A DNA stretch of 64,000 nucleotides from the NCBI GenBank assembly GCA_016195915.1, contig JACPYS010000012.1:167810-231809 (forward strand). Direction: 5' to 3'. Shown here in pieces: positions 39,079 through 48,143 of the stretch. Position 1 is the stretch's first letter. Every line of letters starts with the position of its first letter. The translations under genes were made by a program, and so were the position numbers. The notes under the pieces were generated by a model. It was given only the letters and a program-made list of their open reading frames with translations, was not told where the DNA came from and made no database searches. This stretch comes from Betaproteobacteria bacterium (GTDB lineage Bacteria > Pseudomonadota > Gammaproteobacteria > Burkholderiales > SG8-39).

Positions 39079-40902
39079 TCATGAGAACTCCGTGGTGCTC
39101 CCGCCCAGCGCGTGATCGAACGGCAGCAACGGCCCGTCGATCGCGCGCAACTCGATGCTGTCGGCCTCGCGGTCGTAGATTGCATAGCGTATCTTGCCGA
39201 CCATGTCGCGACCGTAGCCGATCGCACCAACGCTGACGATGTAGCGCTCGTCGGGCACCAGCGCGAAGGGCCGGTTGTACTCGAACGCGTGGCGCGCCGC
39301 CTCGCCGTAGGACTGCGAGCGCTCGCCGAAAATCATCGGCACGTGCACATGGCCGATGAATATGATGCGAAAATCGCTTTCGTCGAACACGTTCCACGCC
39401 TCTACCGCATGGTTGATCTTGCGCTTGCGCGCGCGGGGGGAGACATGCACGTAGTAGACGTCGTCCTCGACGAAACTCTCGGGCAGGTTTGCCAGGTACC
39501 GGCGCGCCGCACCGGGCAGGACGACGTCGTTGTTCTCGTCGTGGTTGCCGCGCACGCAGGGGATGCCGAGGCGCCGCAAGGTTTCGATGACCTCCTCGTT
39601 TCCCGTGCCGCCCTCGACCACGTCACCCAGGCAGAGAATGCGGTCGCAGTTCTGGGTCTCGATGTCGGCCAGCGCGGCAAGCAGCCCCGCGTGGCTTCCG
39701 TGGATGTCGGAAATCAGCGCAGTGCGGCGGGCCGGCTTGCGCGTTCGCGCCGAGAGGCGTGCGCGCAGCCGCTCCGCTTCGGGGACAGCGTTCTCAATCT
39801 CGAAGCGCAACACGCGCTCGATCTCGCGCGCCATCGCCGCCGCGTTGGCGTCCGACGCCACGCGCAATGCAAGGCCCTCTACCGCGAGTCGGTGCGCGCG
39901 GGCGGTACCAACGGCATTTCCGGCTTCGCCCGGGTGTTCGAGGACATCGACAAACCGGCTGACGCGCTCCTCCAGTTCGGCGCCGCGCGCGAGCCCGGCA
40001 ACCCATCGCGCCGGCATCGCCGAAAAGCCGAAGCGAGCGCCCAGCAGGGCGCCGGCGACGGCTCCGTTCGAGTCCGCGTCGCCACCTTCATGGACGACGC
40101 GCAGGATCCCGTCTTCGAACGATCGCGCATGCCGAAGCGCCCACAGTCCCGCCTCGAGCGCCGTATAGGTATACCCAATGCGATTCGCTTCGCCTTCGCC
40201 GAGTCCCTCGTCCAGGTCGAGCGATGCGAGCGTGTCATCCTGTGTCCGCGAGAAGCATTCGCGCACGCCCGGGTCATGGCGCGCCGCGGCAAGCGCTGCC
40301 GCCTCGAGTATCGTTTCCAGCGGCAGAGCATCTTCAAGGAGTGCCGATATTGCATGACACAGCGCTACACAGGACGCGATGCAACGAGGATCGCAGTGTG
40401 TGATGCGGCAGACCCGTTCGGTCTGTTCGCGAACGCGCTCGGGGAACGGGTACTGCCAGACACCGAGCACCGATGTGCGCATGATGGCGCCGTTGGCAGC
40501 AGACCGGCGCGCGGTCTCCTCCCACACCCTGCGCGCGACGGCGGCCGGATCGCGCAGATATGCGGCGTCGCAAAGGACGCTCGCCGTCGTCTGACCCATG
40601 CCCATGCCGCCGGCAAGCGCCCAGTCGCGCAGGCGCGCGGCGATGTCGCGCTCGTCGACCACGCGCGTAGCGAGCAGGCTGTCGAGGATGCACAGCATCT
40701 GGTCGGTGTCGTCGGTCCAGTCGCCGCGCTCCCAATGCGAGCGATGGTGGTCGCGGACGATATCGGCGTAGTCGCGCAAGCCGTGCGGGTAGTACTCGAT
40801 GACCTGCGCCCGGGAAAGAAATTCGGTGCCCAGTCCGAGCGCGTCACCCACGGCCTGGCCGTAGAGAACACCCCGGATCCGGTCGGCGAGTTTCTCGTTC
40901 AT
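39079..40902 (-). CDS. ADP-ribosylglycohydrolase fused to calcineurin-like metallophosphoesterase
   Basis: ARH: IRGVLYGQAVGDALGLGTEF..DWTDDTDQMLCILDSL..EGGDADSNGAVAGALLGARFG; MPE: ALISDIHGSHAGLLAAL, ILCLGDVVEGG, VRGNHDEN, FIGHVHVPMI. Confidence 0.92.
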   Translation of the reverse strand: MNEKLADRIRGVLYGQAVGDALGLGTEFLSRAQVIEYYPHGLRDYADIVRDHHRSHWERGDWTDDTDQMLCILDSLLATRVVDERDIAARLRDWALAGGMGMGQTTASVLCDAAYLRDPAAVARRVWEETARRSAANGAIMRTSVLGVWQYPFPERVREQTERVCRITHCDPRCIASCVALCHAISALLEDALPLETILEAAALAAARHDPGVRECFSRTQDDTLASLDLDEGLGEGEANRIGYTYTALEAGLWALRHARSFEDGILRVVHEGGDADSNGAVAGALLGARFGFSAMPARWVAGLARGAELEERVSRFVDVLEHPGEAGNAVGTARAHRLAVEGLALRVASDANAAAMAREIERVLRFEIENAVPEAERLRARLSARTRKPARRTALISDIHGSHAGLLAALADIETQNCDRILCLGDVVEGGTGNEEVIETLRRLGIPCVRGNHDENNDVVLPGAARRYLANLPESFVEDDVYYVHVSPRARKRKINHAVEAWNVFDESDFRIIFIGHVHVPMIFGERSQSYGEAARHAFEYNRPFALVPDERYIVSVGAIGYGRDMVGKIRYAIYDREADSIELRAIDGPLLPFDHALGGSTTEFS

Positions 40903-40952
40903 CGCGCCTGAATGCTGCGCCCGAAGAGCGCGTTTGAGCAAGACTCGGCATC

Positions 40953-40982
40953 TTGCCGCAGTCATCGGATACGGGGTTTATA
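40953..40982 (+). promoter_or_regulatory. Candidate promoter TTGCCG-N18-TTTATA for the Hsp70 gene string
   Basis: Read in the divergent intergenic region 40903-41025. Confidence 0.35.
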
Positions 40983-41025
40983 GTGGCGCGCGGAGGTTCG
41001 CTCCCGTGTCTGCTGGGGAGGTGCA

Positions 41026-41178
41026 ATGAGTGAAAAGCTGAGGGCGCTGCTGAAGTTCGGCATGAAGGTGCACGTGGAGATGCGGCTGCGGGATTCGGAG
41101 ACAGCATTCCGACAGGTCGCCGATAGTGCACAGGGCGAGGACTGCGCATTGCCCGACCTCGCAGAGGACACGCCATGA
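41026..41178 (+). CDS. Putative 50-aa micro-ORF at head of the Hsp70 operon
   Basis: MSEKLRALLKFGMKVHVEMRLRDSETAFRQVADSAQGEDCALPDLAEDTP*; RBS gggaggtgc; overlaps the next ORF by ATGA. Confidence 0.55.
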   Translation: MSEKLRALLKFGMKVHVEMRLRDSETAFRQVADSAQGEDCALPDLAEDTP

Positions 41179-41228
41179 CCAGCCGCAATCACCAAGCGCC
41201 GACTGATGTTGAAATAGCGCTCCGATGA
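41175..41228 (+). CDS. Putative 17-aa coupling micro-ORF
   Basis: [17 protein letters not shown], with ATGA overlaps to the upstream micro-ORF (41175) and to the Hsp70 start (41225). Confidence 0.4.
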   Translation: MTSRNHQAPTDVEIALR

Positions 41229-42922
41229 TCGTCGGCATCGACCTCGGTACCACGAACAGCCTGGTCAGCGTCTGGCGCGACGGTGCGGCGCAGATCATCC
41301 CCAACGCGCTTGGCCAGCTTCTCACGCCTTCGGTCGTCGCCGTGGACGACAAGGGCGAGGTGGTGGTGGGGCTCGCCGCGCGCGAGCGTCTGCTCACCAG
41401 CCCGGAGAGCACGGCTTCGGTGTTCAAGCGTTACATGGGCAGCAACCGGACGCTGCAGCTCGGTGGCCGCGCTTTCCGGCCGGAAGAGCTGTCCTCTCTG
41501 GTGCTGCGTTCGCTCAAGGCCGATGCCGAGTCTGCGCTCGGCTGTGCGGTCGAGGAAGCGGTCATCACCGTGCCGGCCTATTTCAGCGACGCGCAGCGCA
41601 AGGCGACGCGTATCGCCGGGCAGCTTGCCGGGCTGAAGGTCGACCGGCTGTTGAACGAGCCGACCGCGGCGGCGCTCGCCTATGGACTGCACCAGCTCGA
41701 GCGCGAGTCGAAGTTCCTGGTGTTCGATCTCGGCGGCGGCACCTTCGACGTGTCGATACTCGAGATGTTCGAGGGCGTGATGGAGGTGCGCGCCAGCGCG
41801 GGTGACAATTTCCTCGGCGGCGAGGACTTCGTCGGATTTCTGGCGGAGGGTTTCATCCGCGCCACGCGATTGGACGGGGGCAAGCTGCCGGTACTCGCGC
41901 GCGCCTCTCTGAGGGAGCAGGCGGAACGTGCCAAGCGGCGTCTGAGCGCCGAGCCCTCGGCCGCGATGCGGTTGCGCGTCGAAGGCGGGCGCGGGATCGA
42001 GTGGACAGTGAGCGAACAGCAGTTCGAGGCGATGAGCGCGCCTCTGCTGGCGCGGCTGCGCGCGCCGGTGGAGCGGGCGCTGCGAGATGCGCGCATCCGC
42101 GCCGCCGAGCTCGACCAAATTGTGCTGGCCGGCGGCGCGACGCGCATGCCCATGGTCCGCAGGCTGGTGGCGAAAATGTTCGGCCGGATCCCGGCGGCGA
42201 ACCTGAACCCCGACGAAGTCGTGGCGATGGGCGCAGCGGTTCAGGCAGGTCTCAAGGCGCGCGACTCGGCGCTGGAGGAAGTCGTACTCACGGACGTCAG
42301 CCCCTACTCGCTGGGCATCGCAAGCTCGGAAGAACTTGCGCCAGGCCACTTCGAGGCCGTGTTCGCGCCGATCATCGAGCGCAACACCGTGGTACCGGCG
42401 AGCCGCACCAAGGGGTTCGTCACCACGACGGACAACCAGCGCGAGATTCTCGCGCGTATCTACCAGGGCGAGTCGCGCAGTGTCGATGAAAACATCTTCC
42501 TGGGGGAGGTGCGTGTCCAGGTGCCCGCGCGCCCGGCGGGCATGGAGCCCGTAGACGTCCGCTTCAGCTACGACATCAACGGGCTATTGGAGGTCGAGGC
42601 GAGCGTGCGCAGCACTCGCCGCAGCGCCCGCGTGGTGATCGAGAGCAATCCGGGGGTGCTCTCGCCCGAAGAGATCGCCGCGTGCCTGCGCAAGCTCTCG
42701 GCGCTGAAAATCCATCCGCGGGAAGAGTCGGAAAACCGCGCCGTTCTCGAGCGCGCCGAGCGCATCTACCGCGAAAGCCTCGGTGATCGGCGCGAGGCCG
42801 TCGGCAGGTTGATCGGCCGCTTCCTGTTGGTGCTGGACCGGCAGGATCCGCACGAATGCCAGGAGGCGCGCGCCGGCATGCAGCGCGTGCTCGACGACAT
42901 CGACGGCGAGAGCTATCTCTGA
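41225..42922 (+). CDS. HscC-like Hsp70 chaperone
   Basis: [18 protein letters not shown]...[43 protein letters not shown]...[36 protein letters not shown]; compact 565 aa. Confidence 0.93.
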   Translation: MIVGIDLGTTNSLVSVWRDGAAQIIPNALGQLLTPSVVAVDDKGEVVVGLAARERLLTSPESTASVFKRYMGSNRTLQLGGRAFRPEELSSLVLRSLKADAESALGCAVEEAVITVPAYFSDAQRKATRIAGQLAGLKVDRLLNEPTAAALAYGLHQLERESKFLVFDLGGGTFDVSILEMFEGVMEVRASAGDNFLGGEDFVGFLAEGFIRATRLDGGKLPVLARASLREQAERAKRRLSAEPSAAMRLRVEGGRGIEWTVSEQQFEAMSAPLLARLRAPVERALRDARIRAAELDQIVLAGGATRMPMVRRLVAKMFGRIPAANLNPDEVVAMGAAVQAGLKARDSALEEVVLTDVSPYSLGIASSEELAPGHFEAVFAPIIERNTVVPASRTKGFVTTTDNQREILARIYQGESRSVDENIFLGEVRVQVPARPAGMEPVDVRFSYDINGLLEVEASVRSTRRSARVVIESNPGVLSPEEIAACLRKLSALKIHPREESENRAVLERAERIYRESLGDRREAVGRLIGRFLLVLDRQDPHECQEARAGMQRVLDDIDGESYL

Positions 42923-42923
42923 A

Positions 42924-44705
42924 ATGCGTGTCTGGGATGTCCTCGGTATTGCGCCTACCGATGATCTCCGCGAGATACGCAAGGCCTATGCGCGGGCGCT
43001 GAAGCGCAACAATCCCGAGGACGATGCCGACGGCTTCCGGCGGTTGCGCGAAGCCTACGAGCATGCGCTGGCGGGGACCGAGCCTGTGCCAGTGCCGTCG
43101 CCGTTCGTGCGCGATGCGCCACCAACGCCTTCTCCGGCGCCCGTCCACCGGAATAACCGCGAGCAGCCAAGGGCCCCGCCAGTTCCCGTCGACCGGAATA
43201 ACCGCGAGCCACCCGCGACGCCGAGATCCGCGTCGGAGGGGCGTGCAGCCGCGCGGGCCGCGAAGGTCCTGGCAGCCCTGAACACGAAAGGCAGCGATGC
43301 GGCAGCGCAGGCGCTGGAAGAAGCGCTCGCCGACAAGGAATTTGCCGACCTTGCATTGCGCGAGCATTTCGAGGAGGCGCTCGTCGACGCGATTGCAGCG
43401 CAGGAGGAGCTTCCTGCGGCGCTGATCGCCCTTGCCGCGGATCGCTTCGGCTGGCGCGAGCGGCCGGTGCATCTGCTCCAGCGCGTGCCCGCGCAGATGG
43501 AGCGCCTTCTCGGGCGGCTGCGGGCGCGCGACGCGCGCGATGCGCTTGATGCCCTGCCGGCGGATGGGCCGCGCCGGCGCGCCGCACAGGCGCTCATCGG
43601 TCCTTTTCGTGCCGTGTTCTTCCGATGGGTGGCGCTCAACAAGCCGGTGGTGCGCGAGATGCGCTTGCTGCTACTGAGCCTTGAGCGCGGCACGCCGGAA
43701 GTATTCGACTACGAAATCGAGCCAGCCACGCGGGAGTGGTGGACGCATTGCGTAGCCGGTCCGCGCCTGTATAGCTGGCATGCCGCCCTGGTACTCGGCC
43801 TCTCGCCGGTGATGCTATTGATGGTGATGCTGGACGTTACGCAGACGCCTTTCCTCGCGCAGGCGGCCGTGCTCATCGCGGCCTGCTACGGATGGGAGAC
43901 GCTGGAGCTACGCTGGCCGGACTGGAACGCGAGGCTGCGCGTCGATCCATGGCTGAAAAGCGGCTGGGTTCCGGCCTCTGCCGTGCTGATCTTCGCCTGC
44001 GCCTGGTCCGCCGACTGGTCGAACGTGGCCATCGGGGCCTGCGCGGTGGCGATAGGATTGACGATCCTCTGGAGCCTGCCCAGCCTGCGCCGCGAGGACG
44101 TTACAACGGCTCCAGTCGTGATCGTGCTGGTGATCATTTTCCTGGGCGGTGTCGTGGGGATTGTTTTTTCGATCGCCTTCCCGCTCAACTTTCTCGCCAG
44201 CGTGATGCTGGTGATTTTCATGCTGCGGGGCGAGGACGCGATCTTGAGCCTCGGATGGCGGGTCCGCGATGCCGAGCGATACGAGCGCGCATTCCGTCGC
44301 GGGTGGGCCTATTTCGGCGCCGCACTGTTCGCCGCAGCGGCGCTTGCGCCACTAGTGCCGCTCGCGCAAAGCGGCGTGCTACAGGCAGCCGCCGTGCTGT
44401 TGCTTCTCTGCTCCGCTTGGGCGATCGTCGCGACCGGCTGCTTCTGCTCCGCTTGGGCGATCGTCGTGAATCGCCATGGCGAGCGCTGGTCGGAGGTGGG
44501 GGTCCCGTTTGCCGCGCTTTTGAGCGGCGTGATTCTGTACGATGCCGGATGGAAATCGATCAAGGTGATGGCAGGTGCATCGACCGGTCTCTGGGGCGGA
44601 GACGATCGCGTCGGCGCGATCGCCGCGGGCTGGCTCGGGACACTGTGCGTGCATGCCGGCACCGTGCTTATTCAGCGCATCAGGAAAGGCAGGCGCGGGG
44701 CCTGA
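42924..44705 (+). CDS. J-domain protein with multi-pass C-terminal membrane region (DjlB/DjlC-like)
   Basis: [49 protein letters not shown]; then low-complexity linker and multiple TM helices; immediately downstream of the Hsp70. Confidence 0.8.
   Translation: MRVWDVLGIAPTDDLREIRKAYARALKRNNPEDDADGFRRLREAYEHALAGTEPVPVPSPFVRDAPPTPSPAPVHRNNREQPRAPPVPVDRNNREPPATPRSASEGRAAARAAKVLAALNTKGSDAAAQALEEALADKEFADLALREHFEEALVDAIAAQEELPAALIALAADRFGWRERPVHLLQRVPAQMERLLGRLRARDARDALDALPADGPRRRAAQALIGPFRAVFFRWVALNKPVVREMRLLLLSLERGTPEVFDYEIEPATREWWTHCVAGPRLYSWHAALVLGLSPVMLLMVMLDVTQTPFLAQAAVLIAACYGWETLELRWPDWNARLRVDPWLKSGWVPASAVLIFACAWSADWSNVAIGACAVAIGLTILWSLPSLRREDVTTAPVVIVLVIIFLGGVVGIVFSIAFPLNFLASVMLVIFMLRGEDAILSLGWRVRDAERYERAFRRGWAYFGAALFAAAALAPLVPLAQSGVLQAAAVLLLLCSAWAIVATGCFCSAWAIVVNRHGERWSEVGVPFAALLSGVILYDAGWKSIKVMAGASTGLWGGDDRVGAIAAGWLGTLCVHAGTVLIQRIRKGRRGA
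44410..44481 (+). repeat. 36-bp tandem duplication in a TM coding segment ([24 protein letters not shown])
   Basis: tgctccgcttgggcgatcgtcg at 44410 and 44446. Confidence 0.85.
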
Positions 44706-44907
44706 TCTCCGGGTGAGTCCGGGTGAGCGCGGAACTGACGGGGTCTCCCCAGACGTGCAGGCAGAGCAGAAGTGAACTACTCGACCATTCGCTGGGCGTC
44801 CGTAACGCACGCTCGTTTCTCGTCGCTTGCCGACCCATGCCTGCAGGCGCAGAATCGTCGCCGAAACGCGGAATGACTACGTTCCGCGCATACTCCAGCC
44901 CCCGAAA

Positions 44908-45699
44908 ATGTGCTGCTTTACCGAAGCGGTAGAGAAGGTTTCCGATACCAGCATCTTCGCGCGTGCCAGTGGCGCGCACCAGCTCGTGGTCTACAGCATG
45001 GCCTATGCGGCGAAGAGCGACTTGGCGATGGTGCTGCCCGTTCCGGTGGTTCCCGATTCTTCCGAAGATGCGCTGCGCTTCATCAGTCTGGAGAAGTGCC
45101 CGGACTTCTTTGCCGAATTGCGCGACGGATTTCCCGCTCGCTACGACGCCGGGGTCGGCGATCTGCTGAGCGCGCCCGATGAGACCGAAACAGTGATGCG
45201 CATGCTGGAGGTCCACGAAGTCGGCGCGTTCGAAGCCTCGTTTGTGCCGCGGCCCGAGGACTTCGCCAGGCTGGACGAGCGCTTCCGTCTGCCGGTGGAA
45301 ATCTGGCTTGAGCTCAATCACTACCGCGACTGGGGCTTCGCCGTGTTCAAGCTGAAACCGACCGAGCTGGCACGCGTGCACCCGATGGCGTTCGAATTTC
45401 CGCGCTGCGACATCAAGCGGCTGTTCTTTCCCACGCTGCACGTGCACCACAGGCGACTTGAGAAGAGCGCGGAATTCGACCACTCCCTGTACTGCCAACC
45501 CGAACCGGCGATGAACTGGCACTTGGCCGAATGGGAGGACTCGGTGCACCCGGCGGGGCAGTTCGTGCACTGCGCTGACGCGGCGAAGCTGCTCGATCTC
45601 GAGTACCCGTGCTGGCGCGTGTTCGTAGACGGCGTGCGCGAGAACCGCGACACCTGGATCGGGGCGGGTGAGACTGTTCCTGCACCGAGGAGCATGTAG
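44908..45699 (+). CDS. Uncharacterised protein (263 aa)
   Basis: MCCFTEAVEKVSDTSIFARASGAHQLVVYSMAYAAKSDLAMVLPVPVVPDSSEDALRFISL...; no recognised domain. Confidence 0.7.
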   Translation: MCCFTEAVEKVSDTSIFARASGAHQLVVYSMAYAAKSDLAMVLPVPVVPDSSEDALRFISLEKCPDFFAELRDGFPARYDAGVGDLLSAPDETETVMRMLEVHEVGAFEASFVPRPEDFARLDERFRLPVEIWLELNHYRDWGFAVFKLKPTELARVHPMAFEFPRCDIKRLFFPTLHVHHRRLEKSAEFDHSLYCQPEPAMNWHLAEWEDSVHPAGQFVHCADAAKLLDLEYPCWRVFVDGVRENRDTWIGAGETVPAPRSM

Positions 45700-46765
45700 A
45701 ACAGAAATTGTGAGTAGGGGCAACAAGCTGAAGGAGAGGAGCTTGAGCGAAGGCAAGAGCTCGCAGCAGAACGCTGATCTCCTCCGCGAGATCGACTCGC
45801 TCAAAGCGCTTGCAGACACGGGCATGTGCGAGGACGCGCCGGAGGCGTGCGCACTCGCGCGCGAAAAGCTGCTACAGCTTTATCGTAATCACCATGCAGC
45901 GGTGGGACGCTTCACATTTGATGGATCGGGCGAGGGCGACTTCGAAGCCCTGGACTGGATCTGCCGGCTCGAGGCGACCGGCCACATAGGCGCCACGCGG
46001 TTGCTGAATCGGGTGTTTTTCACCAGCTATTCAAGCATGGGTATCGATGCGAGCTTTTGCCAGAAAGCCTTCGCTGCGACCCGGGAAATGCAGATGCTTG
46101 GTAGGAAGTTCGCCAAGGTAGCGCAGTTTTTGGCCGTGATGGAGATGGCGATGCCGGAACGGAATCTGGATGCGCTGTTGGTATGGCTGGATCTCGGCGG
46201 CGCGGTGCATTCGAGCCTGGCTTTCGGTATCCGGGAACTGCGCGCATCCTCCCTTGCCATTGGCCCGAACGCGCTGGGAACGATCTCGCACCATGTCCAT
46301 TGGGCAAAAGAGACTGCCAAGGCCCGGTCTGCTTCTCCCGTGAGAGTGCCGGCAGCCGATTTGTTGTCCGCTGTTGCGAGCGATTTTGCAAGAGTCGCTG
46401 ATACTGCACCCCCTCATCGCAGGCCGACCGTAGGCGAAGCAGCCGAAGCCGCGCGGCTGATCGCGCGCGCAGCGGAACTCGGCTCGGAAGAGGCGCGGGT
46501 GAAGCTCTGGTTCGATCGCTACCGTTCGGTTCCGGACAAGGATGTCCACCTTCGCGACTGGCTTTCAACCCACTTGCTACCGGAGTCCGGCGACGGCGCC
46601 TTCGCAGAAACGCAGGCCAGCCCCGTTTCTGTTGCGCGCGAATTCGTGCGGGAAGGAGACATGGACCGCGCGATGTTTGTTGCCCGCGAATTGCTCCGCA
46701 GCGGCAACGGCGCGCTTCAGACCCGCGCGCGCGGCTTGCTTGACTTGATTCGTCGGATGGCTTGA
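45668..46765 (+). CDS. Uncharacterised alpha-helical protein with Sel1-like tail
   Basis: ORF 365 aa; ...EAAEAARLIARAAELGSEEARVKLWFDRY...REFVREGDMDRAMFVARELLRSGNGALQTRARGLLDLIRRMA; start uncertain (TTG near 45743 possible). Confidence 0.6.
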   Translation: MRLFLHRGACRTEIVSRGNKLKERSLSEGKSSQQNADLLREIDSLKALADTGMCEDAPEACALAREKLLQLYRNHHAAVGRFTFDGSGEGDFEALDWICRLEATGHIGATRLLNRVFFTSYSSMGIDASFCQKAFAATREMQMLGRKFAKVAQFLAVMEMAMPERNLDALLVWLDLGGAVHSSLAFGIRELRASSLAIGPNALGTISHHVHWAKETAKARSASPVRVPAADLLSAVASDFARVADTAPPHRRPTVGEAAEAARLIARAAELGSEEARVKLWFDRYRSVPDKDVHLRDWLSTHLLPESGDGAFAETQASPVSVAREFVREGDMDRAMFVARELLRSGNGALQTRARGLLDLIRRMA

Positions 46766-46783
46766 GGAAGGGGGAATTCGACG

Positions 46784-46909
46784 ATGCCAAACGGCGGCTC
46801 CGACCATTGCGGAAGTTGCCGGCACAACCGGGTTAACGTCGGCCGCCAGTCGAAGATGGAGGAGCGGCTCGGTCTTCCCGACGGCGCACGGGAGTTGATG
46901 AAGCGATGA
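46784..46909 (+). CDS. Putative 41-aa Cys-containing micro-ORF
   Basis: MPNGGSDHCGSCRHNRVNVGRQSKMEERLGLPDGARELMKR*; ATGA overlap with the next gene; CxxC motif. Confidence 0.5.
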   Translation: MPNGGSDHCGSCRHNRVNVGRQSKMEERLGLPDGARELMKR

Positions 46910-47688
46910 TAGGCGCGATTGCCGGCGACATGATCGGCGTGCCCTGGGAGTCCGCGGGGGAGAAGCGCCATGACTTTCCCTTGTTCACCGAGTACTCGCG
47001 CTTCAGCGACGACACGGTGATGACGGTCGCGGTCGCGAGCGCCCTGCTCGAAGGCCGCGACTACGTGCGGGAAATGCGCGTACTCGGCCGCAGACACCCG
47101 TTCGTGGGCTACGGCAAGAGGTTCGAGGAATGGCTGCTGTACGAGGACCTCGAAACTTACGAGAGCTACGGCAATGGCGGGGCGATGCGTGCAGGCCCGA
47201 TCGGATATGCCGCGCGCAGCGAAGAGGAGGTTCTGGAAGAGGCGCGGCGCTGCGCCGCGCCAACGCACAACCATCCCGAGGGGGTGAAGGGCGCGCAGGC
47301 CGTCGCACTGGCGGTGTTTCTGGCCCGATCCGGCGCGGGCAAGGAGGACATCCGGCGCACGCTCGCCACTCGCCTCAATTACGACCTCGAGCGCACGGTC
47401 GAATCGATCCGTCCAGGCTACAGCTTCGACGTCGCGGCGGCGCGCTCGGTGCCGGAGGCGATCATCTGCTTCCTCGATGCAAAGGATTTCGAGGATGCGG
47501 TGCGCAATGCCGTTTCCCTGGGAGGCGATGCCGACACCATGGCATGCATCGCGGGAGTGATTGCGGAGGCGCACTGGGGCGGCGTGCCCGCAGGGATCGA
47601 GCGCGAGGTGCGCAGCCGGCTGCCGGAGGAATTCATTGAAGTGCTGGACCGGTTTCGGGCGCGGTATATGAATAGCGGCGGGCCATGA
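46906..47688 (+). CDS. ADP-ribosylglycohydrolase
   Basis: MIGAIAGDMIGVPWE...FSDDTVMTVAVASALLEG...GNGGAMRAGPIGYAA...SLGGDADTMACIAGVIAEAHWGG. Confidence 0.93.
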   Translation: MIGAIAGDMIGVPWESAGEKRHDFPLFTEYSRFSDDTVMTVAVASALLEGRDYVREMRVLGRRHPFVGYGKRFEEWLLYEDLETYESYGNGGAMRAGPIGYAARSEEEVLEEARRCAAPTHNHPEGVKGAQAVALAVFLARSGAGKEDIRRTLATRLNYDLERTVESIRPGYSFDVAAARSVPEAIICFLDAKDFEDAVRNAVSLGGDADTMACIAGVIAEAHWGGVPAGIEREVRSRLPEEFIEVLDRFRARYMNSGGP

Positions 47689-48143
47689 CACCGAACAGTT
47701 CGGGCGACATGCCAGATGAAAGCACCGTAGCGCGGCGCGGTTTCGGCTGGTGGCTGAAGCGCATCGTGGTCGCAATAGTGCTGATTGCGATGGCGTCCTT
47801 CTTCCTGATCCCGGCCTATCACGGCTTCAGGCCGCGTGCGCTGATCAGCGAAGCGCTCACCGACGGCGCCGAATTGAAATTCAAAGTGGCCGAGTTCTAC
47901 GAAAGCCACCGCAGATTGCCGCTGGATGCCGAGGTCCGGGCATTGCAAACCCTGCCCTCCGAGCTTAAGCGGGCGCAATCCGTCGTTTGGGACCCCGCCG
48001 GGCGCAGGGTCGTTGTCACCGCGGGCGACCCTCAACCGGGCAAGCGATTCGCGCTGAATGCGGAAGAACGCGACGGCAAGCTCGACTGGACGTGCCGTAC
48101 CATCGACCTCGATCCCAAGTACCTGCCCGGGACTTGCCGATGA
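47685..48143 (+). CDS. Single-TM protein with pilin-like C-terminal domain
   Basis: TM IVVAIVLIAMASFFLIP then VAEFYESHRRLPLDAEV...RDGKLDWTCRTIDLDPKYLPGTCR; ATGA overlap with the ARH gene. Confidence 0.65.
   Translation: MTPNSSGDMPDESTVARRGFGWWLKRIVVAIVLIAMASFFLIPAYHGFRPRALISEALTDGAELKFKVAEFYESHRRLPLDAEVRALQTLPSELKRAQSVVWDPAGRRVVVTAGDPQPGKRFALNAEERDGKLDWTCRTIDLDPKYLPGTCR

Noticed and set aside
39112-40911. 599-aa plus-strand ORF antisense to the ARH-MPE fusion
   Set aside because: The opposite frame has complete catalytic motifs for two enzymes; this one has none.
41189-42349. 386-aa minus-strand ORF antisense to the Hsp70
   Set aside because: Shadow ORF; the Hsp70 frame is unambiguous.
44706-44907. 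Possible extra gene between the J-protein and the 44908 ORF
   Set aside because: Short ORFs in several frames, none with recognisable similarity or RBS; could be untranslated or remnant sequence.
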